A stretch of 64,000 bases of DNA. It comes from Apostichopus japonicus. Taxonomy: Eukaryota; Echinodermata; Holothuroidea; Aspidochirotida; Stichopodidae. Every line of letters starts with the position of its first letter. The first letter of the stretch is position 1. Below the pieces are notes generated by a model. That model did no database searches, was not told the DNA's origin, and worked only from the letters and a program-made list of their open reading frames with translations. The stretch is from contig NC_092581.1 in NCBI RefSeq assembly GCF_037975245.1, positions 4,132,001-4,196,000 on the forward strand, given 5' to 3'. This document shows positions 1-28,096 of the stretch, in pieces. The translations under genes and the position numbers were made by a program.

Positions 1-1892
1 AATACACTTTGGATTTTGGGAAAAAAATTTGAAATATAATTTACTGCTCCAACAAATCTCCTTGTTTCTTTTGGAGTTTTTGGACGTTTCATTTTCCTAA
101 TTGCTTCACATCGGTCTGCGAGTGGTTGTATACACAGACAACCCCTTTCATTCACAAAAATCTTATGACCCATGTATAATACACTGCTTCTGAACAATTT
201 ACATTTCTTAGGACAAACTTTCAATCCATTATCTGCCAAACATTTCAGTAACAATGTTAAATGCTTCTTATGTTCACTCTTATCTTTACTGAATAAGATA
301 ATGTCGTCGTGATGTGCAATACAAAATTCTGTAGAACCAGGTATAGCTTGAAGAATATCATTGATTTTCGCCTGAAATATACCAGGAGAAATATTAAGAC
401 CTTGTGGCAATCTTTTATAGTAAAAGTGATTTCCTCCATTATAGGAAGCTATTCCTGTATACTGTTGTGCATGCTTGGAAAGTGGAAGGCAATGAAAGGC
501 TGACTTAATGTCTACTACACTCAACACTCTGGCTTCTGAATTCCCTATTGTCTTTAGGGTCTCAGAAAGCAATGGGAAAGGATGATTGATTTTCCTTATT
601 CTAGAATTCAAGTATCTGAAATCTGTAACTACCCTCTTTTCACTTGATTCCTTCTTTGATATGAGTAACACCGGAGATGTGTAAGACTGATGTCCAATGG
701 ACAAAATACCTAATTTAACCAAATGGTTTAACTCTTTGTCAATGGCTTGCTTACCACTATCGGAAGCAAAATAAGGTCTGATATAAAATGGTTCATCATT
801 GGATAGCTCAATATCAACTTCAAAGTTTGGGCAGCTTGACAACTCTCCATGTAAGGAAAATGCTTGTCTATTTTGTGAGAGCAAGTCATACACTTCCTCT
901 TTTTCATCAGGTGTTAACACACTCTGAGACAAACTGACATATTTATGGATAATCTCATCTTCAGACAATTTCAAATTTGGATCATCTAGATCCAAATGTG
1001 GATATTTCTTAACACGTTCCTCAACAATAGTGCTAGACTCCACAGATACTTTGTGCAATGAATCATTACTTGACTTTTGGGTTACATATTGTGATGGCAA
1101 AGGTTGTACAACATCAGTCAACTGGCTGAAATGTAGAGTAGCAACTGGCTTATCTGACACAACATGTATAGTCTGACGAGAAATATTCTTAACTGGAATA
1201 CTTGTTCGACCTCTTCTAAATTTCACCAACATTTGTGATGGACACCATTTGGAAAGATACCTGTTGGGTTGAATGATTACCTCTGCATTCCTTAAATAAG
1301 GTGGTACTTTTCCTTTCAAAGTGATGAATTTTTCTTGACCAGGTTTAATTGCAACATAAGCAGAAGGTCTGAGATGCAACTGTTTGGCTGAGATCCTGAA
1401 CCTGTTAGTTTTGAATTCCAAGGTCCCATCTAATTCTGCCAAAGTTTTTGATCCCAATATCAAATCAACTCCAATCAGATTATCAACAACCATTGCTGAA
1501 ATTCTGAAATTTCTCTTTTGTATTGCTATTTCAAGCTCTATCATAGTATCTGAGGTCAAATATGATCCATTTCCTAAACGAAAAGTGACTGGATTTACAT
1601 GAGAACATTTCAGTTGTGACAAATACTTAGAAGAGTTAACAAATGAATGAGCAATGATAGATTTTGTAGACCCACTATCAAATAGTACAACAATACCCTT
1701 CTTGTCAGGTAAATAACCTTTTGCATAATTGTTGGAATTTAACTGAATCTCAACTTCAACTTTGTCCAGATATTCTGCCTTATGATGATTATTATCACCT
1801 TGTTTCTTATTAGGCTTAGTTGGTGTCCTCAAAGAATTTACGTAGGGAGAGGGTTCAGGAGCGCACTGAGAACTCTCCCCTTCTAAAAATCC
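1..1892 (-). CDS. pol: Ty3/gypsy retrotransposon pol (protease-reverse transcriptase), partial
   Basis: Pol region of a Ty3/gypsy-class LTR retrotransposon. It runs off the left edge, so RNase H, integrase and the 3' LTR are not visible. I read it open, without a stop, from the shift site at 1892 to base 1 (about 630 codons), which suggests a young copy. A retropepsin active site D-S-G-S lies at about 1668-1679. Reverse transcriptase follows: motif A reads VVDIKSAFH, the B-like motif reads LPQGLNISPG, and the catalytic C motif at 303-314 reads H-H-D-D, with His where most gypsy RTs have Tyr or Phe. The thumb region then reads on in a normal gypsy pattern. The frame lies one base back (-1) from the zinc-knuckle frame, so it is probably made by ribosomal frameshifting. 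Family assignment is firm; the clade is not resolved. Confidence 0.92.
1845..1892 (-). promoter_or_regulatory. Candidate -1 ribosomal frameshift signal (gag to pol)
   Basis: Reading the minus strand, the heptamer G GAT TTT (1892-1886) in the zinc-knuckle frame is followed at once by TAG (1885-1883). After a 6-base spacer comes a GGGAGAG arm (1879-1873) that can pair with CTCTCCC (1851-1845) across a 21-base loop. Slip site, spacer length and stem all fit classical -1 frameshifting, and the -1 frame is exactly the open pol frame. Not tested experimentally. Confidence 0.7.
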
Positions 1893-2344
1893 TGAGTCAT
1901 ACCTTGACCACCAATCTGAGGATTATCCCTTTCAGAAGTAGGTCTTGCCTCTCTTTGGATTTGGCGTTGTTCAAGGTCTCTTTGCCGTTTTCTACAGTTA
2001 CGCCATGTATGACCGGGATACAGGCAATAGTCACAAAAAATTTTGCGTCTGTAATATCTACCAGTATCCTTCCCTAAGTTATTGTGCGATCCTGAGGTTC
2101 GCCTATTAGGGCTTTTACCTCCTCTGTTAACTGATGGGGAATTTGATCGGTTACGGTTGGGAGTACTGTCACGCTGCAATTTGCGTGGTTCTCTGAACTC
2201 TCCTTGTGCCATATTTAAAGTCTGCAACTGATCTTTCAACTGTGTTATCTCATCATATATTGCAGAATTTGGGGCAGGGGCTACTTCTCTAGCAGAGAAT
2301 GATACTTCCTTAGAAGCTTTTTCATCCTGGGGATCAAAAAACAC
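1883..2344 (-). CDS. gag: Retrotransposon gag, nucleocapsid part with CCHC zinc knuckle
   Basis: C-terminal gag segment of the same element. It carries one CCHC zinc knuckle, C-x2-C-x4-H-x4-C (CDYCLYPGHTWRNC) at about 2000-2040, in an Arg/Ser/Asn-rich context typical of RNA-binding nucleocapsid. It is -1 relative to the upstream gag frame (2281-2850) and +1 relative to pol. The open frame begins at an A6 run on the plus strand (2336-2341) and ends at a TAG at 1883-1885, directly after a GGATTTT heptamer. The frame has no start codon of its own in a good context, so it is probably translated by shifting from the upstream frame. The alternative is that a one-base deletion split a once continuous gag. 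Confidence 0.85.
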   Translation of the reverse strand: MFFDPQDEKASKEVSFSAREVAPAPNSAIYDEITQLKDQLQTLNMAQGEFREPRKLQRDSTPNRNRSNSPSVNRGGKSPNRRTSGSHNNLGKDTGRYYRRKIFCDYCLYPGHTWRNCRKRQRDLEQRQIQREARPTSERDNPQIGGQGMTQDF

Positions 2345-2850
2345 TGGGTACGAGTAACTATGGTCTCCAAAATGTTGTCAGGAGCTGACATTAGTACAGC
2401 AGTGCGACATTTTGATGGCAGGGTTGATAAGAACTTATCTCTTACTTGGTCATCCCCATACCCTATTATTTGAGCAAGTTGTCTTATTTTGGATAAGTGT
2501 TGCTCAGCACTTTCCCCAGGAATATATGTAATATTCTCAAACTGGGTGACATGGGCTAATTGAGACTGTGATGGACTGAAGCGATTGACAAATACAGTTT
2601 GTAAATCCTGTAATGTCTCAAATACCTTTCCTTCAATCCATAATCTAGCAGTACCTTGGAGGCTACGTTTGAAAAGTTGTACAACATTGTGAAGTTCTGC
2701 CTGATCAGCAGGTTCATGCAGGTCATGAGCCTCTAAGTAATCTACGTAGGTATAAAAATGTGCTCGACACAAATCACGGTCGATTCTATCACCACAAAAT
2801 CTTGTAGGAAGAAAATCTGTTACTCTTAACCTTTGCGCTGGTTGTGCCAT
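2281..2850 (-). CDS. gag: Retrotransposon gag, matrix/capsid part
   Basis: N-terminal gag segment, 189 codons from the ATG at 2848-2850. An earlier open stretch to 2877 begins with TTG and is not needed. The helical capsid-like composition includes FVNRFSPSQSQLAHVTQFENI, split here as FVNRFSPSQS then QLAHVTQFENI, which resembles the retrotransposon gag capsid family where a short hydrophobic and polar block precedes a GESAEQHL-like turn. No zinc knuckle is present in this frame; it lies in the -1 frame reached at 2335-2341. The frame stops at 2281 after 19 further codons without gag character, which supports a shift or a one-base lesion at the T6 run. Confidence 0.8.
   Translation of the reverse strand: MAQPAQRLRVTDFLPTRFCGDRIDRDLCRAHFYTYVDYLEAHDLHEPADQAELHNVVQLFKRSLQGTARLWIEGKVFETLQDLQTVFVNRFSPSQSQLAHVTQFENITYIPGESAEQHLSKIRQLAQIIGYGDDQVRDKFLSTLPSKCRTAVLMSAPDNILETIVTRTQCFLIPRMKKLLRKYHSLLEK
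2335..2341 (-). promoter_or_regulatory. Candidate first -1 slip site inside gag (T TTT TTG)
   Basis: In the gag frame the codons TGT TTT TTG form the heptamer T TTT TTG. A -1 slip here enters the zinc-knuckle frame. No strong downstream stem is visible, so a single-base deletion in a T-run (mutation or assembly error) is an equal explanation. Confidence 0.4.
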
Positions 2851-2880
2851 GTTAACTGATGAAACACTAATACCCAAAAT

Positions 2881-4330
2881 AAATTCACATCAAAAATACC
2901 ACAAAACTCAAAGTGAATTGTGAGACAAAGCTTAGCCAAATCTGAAAATTTGCACAATTTAGAGCTAGGCCCTTCAGTATGGCAGACCAATATTTGCCTT
3001 AATCAATGTGCATGCAACACCAAGTAACATGAAAAGATTGACCAGTGTATCAAATATCTGTTGTAGGCTATGTAAGGTTACAACTCGACTGACGATAATA
3101 TAAATAAATTTTTACGTTAGACTGGTTTGTAGTTTCTTGCACATAGGCTTTCGAGTAGTAGGTACTGGTATGGTAGGCCACCGGTAGAAAACTGTTGGTA
3201 GATGCTGGCTAATACCAAATTTCAGGAACGGTTAGAAATTGCTGCAGAGACTTTCTGATGCTAAAGTCTTGAACGTGTTTTGTTTTGTTTTGCATAGGAT
3301 TAGTCCAGGCAGGCTAGATTGTTGAGCTGAATTCCCTTGTAAGACTGTGTTGGCTAGGTTTTTTCAATGCTTCAGGCTGCATTAGTGTAGTAGGCTGCAG
3401 TATGCTATTCCAGGTTACAGTGCTGTAAGCTCCAGTAAGGGCTAGGCTCCATGGCTCTGTGTTGAAAGCATAGGCTAGGCTATGGTGAATTCAAGCTGAA
3501 GGTTAGTGTAGAGCTAGGCTTTGGTTGGCCACAGGGTCATCGGCTCCACAGTGAATATAAGCTCGAAAAAAAACATCCAATCTAGGCTACGTCATCAATG
3601 AGGTTCTATAATTTGCCTGTTCAATTTCAGTCCGATGCCAGTCACGTTACGAACTTACGGTTGGCTATGGCTCACAATGTACGTAGGCCTACGACCGATA
3701 GGCTATGATAGGATTCGTTAACGATGCAGTTAAGCATATGGAAAGTCTCGAGCCTAAGTTGCGTTGTACACTCTAAGCAAAAAAAGGAGATCGATGGTGG
3801 CTTCGTCACTGGATGGCTAATTTGGATGTGCGTAGGCTAGGCTAAGTTCATAGAATATCAGTGGTTGGTCATGGGATAGCCTAAACTTTTGATGGTCATA
3901 CTCACAAATGATGGAAAGTGTGTTTCAGTCCCAAAGATTCTAGGCTTATTTAAATGCCTGAAGACGGACACTACATCAATCGCAGCTACGCCTGATGGTT
4001 ACAGACGTAGTCTCGGCTAGGCTAAATCGTTATAGCGTAGGTTCGTCTACCTAAGCTAGTCAGACGTTTGGTTGAACTGTACGGTAGGATACGGCTTGAA
4101 TAAAGTTCCGCGGATGGGCCGAAAGCTCCGCTCCTGCACCATGTTGTGTTTGTTCGTTTGGGGTGTTTGTTTTTCCTGTCCTTTACGAAATAACCAATAA
4201 AGTAGGCTTAGTAGAATCTTGATTGTTATAACTGATTTATTCTCTCTTCTTTTCTTACAACTTCGAAGCACACTTCTTCTTCTCCTTCCTCTAATTTTCC
4301 ACCCTCGGAAACCCGTCACGTAAAACAAGC
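2881..4330. other. Possible leader/LTR region of the gypsy element, boundaries not found
   Basis: This stretch lies 5' of gag on the minus strand, where the leader, primer-binding site and 5' LTR should be. I could not recognise LTR ends or a tRNA-complementary site. The segment 3060-4040 repeats short 'ggctaggct' words many times. No gene is supported. Confidence 0.3.
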
Positions 4331-4423
4331 ATATGATTGGACAATGATTATCACATGAGTAGGGGAAGTACCCTTTACGTAATTAACTCTGAAACTTTGA
4401 GATCACTATACGACAATAAATTC

Positions 4424-4605
4424 AGAAGAGCTAGAAGAGGAGGAGGAAGAGGAAGAGGAGGAAGAAGAAGAGGAAGAAGAAGAAGTGGAAGAAGAAGAGG
4501 AAGAAGAAGTGGAGGAAGAGCTAGACGAGAAGGAGGAGACGGAGGCGGAGGAGGAGAAGGAGGCGGAGGAGAAGGAGGAGGAGGAGGGGGAGGAGGAGGA
4601 AGAGT
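4424..4605. repeat. Purine-only (GA)n-rich tract
   Basis: About 180 bases of almost uninterrupted G and A on the plus strand, as gga/gaa/gag mixtures. Open frames across it encode only Arg/Gly or poly-Pro and are composition artefacts. Confidence 0.9.
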
Positions 4606-4925
4606 ATGATGATGAGTTGTAATCATTGTAAAAAGATAATCCTGGATTTGAGGTTTTAAGGTTTTAAGGATTAACTTTTTGAAGAACCTTGTACATGTCT
4701 GCTTAACTGGATGCACTAAATTTAACTGGTAGAAAAGCATTTGATTTGAAAAGAAGTAAAACTGGAGGTAGACTTCCCAGAATAATTTCATGAGTGTTGT
4801 TATTGACATCATTGTGCTTTAGTGTGATTCATTGTTAGACTGTGTTAGGTTTCTCTTGGTCGTGAAACTTCATCTTGGAAAAGAAACTGAAAAAATAGAA
4901 TTAGTCAAGCAAAGTATATATATAT

Positions 4926-5226
4926 ATGTGACTCCAAATCTTTCGGGGGAAGGGGAAAACAAAAAACAAAGTGTGGAGAGCATGTTACACCTAACATTTC
5001 CAAGAACTAAATCCAATGTACTTTGAAGAACTTTTCATCACGGTGAAATAATCATATTGCATGCCCAGGTACCGAGAACTCGAATAGCTCAAACCAAATC
5101 AAGCATCTCCCAAGTCTTGACAACTTCAAAAATATTACAAATGAAATAATCAACAGTATCTCAGAGTGAAAATCAAACCAATTATCTGCAAGTAACAGAG
5201 AGTACGATTAAATGCCCATTACCTGA
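4926..5226 (-). pseudogene. Duplicated intron plus clipped start of the RING exon
   Basis: Nearly the same sequence as 10072-10350 followed by 10699 onward. It is a copy of the intron just upstream of the RING exon together with the splice acceptor and about the first 15 bases of the exon, after which it breaks into an AT run (4915-4927). The acceptor is altered from ATAG to AAAG. The copy lacks the hAT insertion found at 10361-10690, so it either predates that insertion or keeps the empty site. Confidence 0.75.
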
Positions 5227-5302
5227 TTTGATTCCTTGCTGGAGACAGAAGGACTCGACGCGATGGTGTGTGTGTTTGTAAATGGGACTTGCTTGTAAAC
5301 TT

Positions 5303-5690
5303 GGTAAGTTGATAGTGGGTTAACTTTATACTTGGTGTGTGGATCCATCTTATTGAGTACTGTGAAGTTCAATGGTCATTTGGGGTTCACAGAGGTCAAA
5401 GTCTGAAAACGATCACGTTAACTCAAAAAGTACATCGTTGTTGAACTTCATACATGGCATGTAGATTCTACTTGTTGGAATAAAAGAACCCTATTGAAAT
5501 TGGTGGAGGTCAAAGGTCATTTGCAGTCAATATTTTAGTGAAAGTATGAAAATGTTGTAAATACAAGAAGTACATCTTTCTTGGACTTCATACTTAGTAT
5601 GTAGATCCAGCTTGGTGAGTACAAGAATCCTATTGAAATTGGTATAAGTCAATGGTCACATGAGGTCAAAGGCATTAAAGTCTGAAAACT
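5303..5690. repeat. Degenerate tandem repeat, about 130-140 base unit
   Basis: Three diverged units share words such as 'gaacttcatac', 'catgtaga', 'cctattgaaattggt' and 'gaggtcaaagg' at regular spacing. Confidence 0.65.
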
Positions 5691-5739
5691 TTTTAAACAC
5701 TCCAAACTTGAAAGCTACAATTAATCAGTGAGCAAAATA

Positions 5740-6565
5740 TGGCTTATCTCCTTACTCACAGGAATTTATTAAGCTTTATGAACCAACTCGTTCCCTGCGC
5801 TCTTCTATCGTAGCATACGCCCATTAAAAGCCCCATTGACTTACAATCTAAATCAAAAAGTAATGTGGTCTTTAAGTCTAGATAGAAGTTCTCACTAGCT
5901 AAACACTACCCATTACCGGATAGCTGACCAGTTGGCCTTTCATAGCGCCATCAATTTTCCGAATCATGACCATGTAGATTTTGGCTATCCGAGCCGGAAT
6001 TTTTCGTCACTTGTAAACAAACCTCTTCACTCAGTGGTAAACAATTTTCGTACGATGCTCCTGGGAGGCCTAAAGGGGTCGAAAATTGCCTCAACAAACC
6101 CAATTTTCTCACCAGATGTACTTCCATTCATGCTCTTCAACATGTAAGCCACACAAAAAATAGATCATGATTAATAACAGATCAAAAAAGATGTTCTCCT
6201 GCTGCTTTTTGGCACTTTTCCTGAAGGAGAACAATCGAGCAGATGGATATAGACTCTACTAGGAGTATGCCACCCTAACAAATTGTTACTTTCTGTTACA
6301 ATAAATCCACGCACTCAATTTTACGGTGGACGTAGTTTTTAGTACGCTGCCCCATATTTGTGGAATCAACTTCCCATGAATATCCGCTAAGCTCCATCTG
6401 TTCTCAATTTCAAATCGATGCTCAAGACCCACCTGTTTGGTTATTTTTTGATCACTGATGTTGTTTTTTCTCATCGTTTTTCGCCTTCATCTTGTTTGTG
6501 TTTTGTTGGCGCATCAAGGCATCTGCATTATGCGCATTATAAATGTACTTATTATCAAAATTATT
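5740..6565 (+). mobile_element. L2-like LINE 3' end, split by a MITE
   Basis: 3'-terminal piece of a non-LTR retrotransposon, homologous to the copy at 9130-9690. It keeps the codons for the C-terminal RT-tail motif ending in a tract like 'LKTHLFGY' and the 3' tail ATGCGCATTATAAATG followed by (ATT)n-like sequence. It is interrupted at 5808-6275 by a separate element, and the frame carries stops, so it is a relic. Confidence 0.75.
5808..6275. mobile_element. TA-flanked MITE (Tc1/mariner-like) inside the LINE
   Basis: Compared with the uninterrupted LINE copy at 9340-9370, 468 bases are inserted between two TA dinucleotides (5806-5807 and 6276-6277). The ends are imperfect inverted repeats: the left end reads GTAGCATACGCC and the right end, reverse-complemented, reads GTGGCATACTCC. 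The size and TA duplication fit a non-autonomous Tc1/mariner-type element. No transposase is seen. Confidence 0.65.
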
Positions 6566-6599
6566 ATTAAATTGAAATTTTAGAATGTAGATCAAGTTT

Positions 6600-7899
6600 C
6601 TTTTCTATAAATGAAGAAAATGTCAAAAAAGACAATTATTCATGTGAATTGCCCTTTCTAGGTGGCTGGTTTACAATATGTGTCTGTAATCTATTCATAC
6701 TTTATTTCGTTTCACTATTTAAAAACAATTTTTTTTAAGCTTTTCTAAAATGAAGAATCAGAAAGAAGCTTCCATCGTCAAAGTTTGAATTGCCTTTTTC
6801 TACGTGGCTGGGTGACAATAGGGAAGTGCCTGCTTTAAAATCAAACAGAAGATAGCTGAATCTAACAAAATTTAAACAACGCATGGTAAATTACTTAAGT
6901 TTTTGCAAAATGTTCCAAATGTTGAATATGTTGAAATGATAAACAAAGATTGATATTTTTTCTTTGTCTTACTTTTGACATATGATATATCTGCAAAACA
7001 AAATTCTGCCTTAACTGATATCCATGGCATGCTAAGCGTGAATAAAATATTGCTCAGACAAGGAATATATTTCCCATAAAGGCTTGAAAATAAGTACAAT
7101 ATGCCAGAAAACTAACAGCTTTATAACTTGGTACCAAAATCTTATACAAATTTGTAATCTTATCTCTACATTAATTAACATTGACTACATTAATTACACG
7201 GGAATTTTAAAGGTACAAGTAAGTTTGGCTTCCAGTTCTAAGGGAAAATGTCAAATGAAAAACCTGAGGACACCGGTGAAAATATTAAACCAATGTTACC
7301 ATCAATGAAGTATCAAAAACCTTTACCCATGGATTACTCTTTGTTCTTCCAACTTAATTTGTGTTTTTATCCTTAAAAACAAATATTTATAAATGAAAAA
7401 TATAATTTCAGTTTGTAGAAGAGAATTTCTGGGCATCTTGGGCTACAATTATATTCTTCTCTGTAAAATATAATTTACCTCTGCCTTACTGATTCAAGTA
7501 CAGTTAAATATCACTGACATTATAAATTAATACAGTTAACCATCTATGTTTTGTATGTTATTACACAGTCGAGGATCAAGAAAAAAGGGTGAAAGTTTGA
7601 TAAACAGTACAAAGAAGTAACTTTGAAAGTGAGTTAATTAACAACACTTAGCAGAATGTGCCAAAATAATGTTTCAACAGAATACAACCAATTTTTCAAA
7701 ATATAGATTTATTAGCTATCAGTCTCTCAAAATTTTCAGTGAATTGTTATTGGACAAAACTGAATACCTTTGGGAATAAAGTGCAGGACAGATTTCTGCT
7801 TACGATGAGATAATTCATCTAAGTTATTATCGAACTTAACAGCCTAAAAAATTCAAATGTTACAACAGTTTATGTAAAACCATCTCGCCAAAAGCCACA
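6600..7899. other. No recognised feature
   Basis: AT-rich sequence with only short open frames. I see no gene, RNA or clear repeat here. Confidence 0.5.
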
Positions 7900-9068
7900 T
7901 GACTTTTTTTTCATTTTCTTAGTTCTTCTTCTTAGTTCTTTCTTAGTTCTTCTTAGTTCTTCTAATAGTTCTTCTAATAGTTCTTCTAATAGTTCTTTCT
8001 TGGTTCTTCTTATAGTTCTTTCTTAGTTCTTCTAATAGTTTTTTCTTAGTTCTTCTTAGTTCTTTCTTAGTTCTTCTTAGTTCTTCTAATAGTTCTTCTA
8101 ATAGTTCTTCTAATAGTTCTTTCTTAGTTCTTCTAATAGTTTTTTCTTAGTTCTTCTTAGTTCTTTCTTAGTTCTTCTAATAGTTCTTCTAATAGTTCTT
8201 TCTTAGTTCTTCTAATAGTTTTTTCTTAGTTCTTCTTAGTTCTTTCTTAGTTCTTCTAATAGTTCTTTCTTAGTTCTTCTAAAAGTTCTTCTAATAGTTC
8301 TGTCTTAGTTCTTTCTTAGTTCTTCCTCTTCTTAGTTTTTCTTCTTCTTAGTTCTTTCTTTTAGTTCTTTCTTAGTTCTTCTAATAGTTCTTTCTTAGTT
8401 CTTCTTAGTTCTTCTAATAGTTCTATCTTAGTTCTTCTTAGTTCTTCCTTAGTTCTTCTAATAGTTCTTTCTTAGTTCTTCTTAGATCTTCTAATAGTTC
8501 TATCTTAGTTCTTCTTACTTCTTCCTTAGTTCTTCTAATAGTTCTTTCTTAGTTCTTCTTAGTTCTTCTAATAGTTCTATCTTAGTTCTTCTTAGTTCTT
8601 CCTTAGTTCTTCTAATAGTTCTTTCTTAGTTCTTCTTAGTTCTTCTAATAGTTCTATCTTAGTTCTTCTTAGTTCTTCCTTAGTTCTTCTAATAGTTCTT
8701 TCTTAGTTCTTCTTAGATCTTCTAATAGTTCTATCTTAGTTCTTCTTAGTTCTTCTTCTTCTTAGTTCTTCTACTTCTTAGTTCTTCCTCTTCTTAGTTC
8801 TTCCTCTTCTTAGTTCTTCTTAGTTCCTTCGTAGTTCTTCTTAGTTCTTCTAATAGTTCTTCTAATAGTTCTTTCATAGTTCTTCTAATAGTTCTTTCTT
8901 AGTTCTTCTTAGTTCTTCCTCTTTTTAGTTCTTCTTAGTTCTTTCTTAGTTCTTCTAATAGTTCTTTCTTAGTTCTTCTTCTTCTTAGTTCTTCTTCTTC
9001 TTAGTTCTTCCTCTTCTTAGTTCTTCCTCTTCTTAGTTCTTCTTCTTCTTAGTTCTTCTTTTTTTTCG
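7900..9068. repeat. Long minisatellite of TTCTTAGTTCTTCTAATAG-like words
   Basis: Nearly 1.2 kb built from the words TTCTTAGTTC and TTCTAATAGTTC in varying order, with (CTT)n inserts toward the right end. Pyrimidine-rich on the plus strand. It lies between the two L2 tails. Confidence 0.95.
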
Positions 9069-9129
9069 TTTAGCGTCATAAATGATTGCCTCAAAGTAAA
9101 ATAACTATATATGTTAACAGGTCACTGTC

Positions 9130-9690
9130 TTAATGAAAGGACAAACAATGTACACTGAAACTACACACTACACTTTCCCAACATATTCCCAACATATCAC
9201 CCCGATCCTACAGTCCTTCCACTGGTTGTCGATTAGCTCTCGCGTCATTTTCAAAATGCTTCTCCAAACTTACAAAGCAAAATGCGGCTTATCTCCTTCT
9301 TACTTACAGGAGCTTATTAAGCTTTACGAACCAACTCGTTCAATACGCTCTTCTAACAAATTGTTACTTTCTGTTACAGTAAATCCACGCACTCAAGTTT
9401 ACGGTGGACGTAGTTTTCAGTACGCTGCCCCATATTTGTGGAATCAACTTCCCATAAATATCTGCCAAGCTCCATCTGTTCTCAATTTCAAATCGATGCT
9501 CAAGACCCACCTGTTTGGTTATGTTTTTGATCACTGATCTTTTTTTTCTTGTTGTTTTTCTAAGAAATGTACTTATTATTATTATTTCGGTTGCACAATC
9601 AGCACAGATGACCAAATCTCCATTAATCATGTCTGTGTTTTGTTGGAGCATATAGGCATCTCCATTATGCGCATTATAAATGTACTTATT
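9130..9690 (+). mobile_element. L2-like LINE 3' end
   Basis: Open frame 9133-9537 encodes the C-terminal tail of a LINE RT polyprotein, with segments such as ITPILQSFHWLSISSR, YEPTRSIRSSNKLLL and AAPYLWNQLPINI. The 3' UTR ends in GCGCATTATAAATG and (TTA)n. The tail is duplicated around 9560-9600, where about 31 bases of RING-exon sequence (9589-9620) are embedded. 5'-truncated, non-functional. Confidence 0.85.
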
Positions 9691-9892
9691 ATTATTACTA
9701 TTATTATTACTTAAATATATTCTTCCATATGGTCCAGTGATAACGACTAGTTACTTCCACTCATGCTGCCCGGAGGTGCATTCTAGGTACCAATGTATCT
9801 TCTTACGGTAATGAGTTATACATGAGACACCGAGATGCAGGGCACAGCATTTTCCTCATTTTTTCAGCATTTTTTTTCCTGCATAGAACCAA

Positions 9893-28096
<18,204 letters not shown>

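Noticed and set aside
4375-4812. Poly-proline and Arg/Gly open frames on both strands
   Set aside because: They are translations of the purine tract, with no splice or family support.
5932-6147. 71-codon frame within the TA-flanked MITE
   Set aside because: Too short, no transposase motif; likely chance.
7900-9068. Possible structured RNA or array
   Set aside because: Simple minisatellite with no compensating structure visible by eye.
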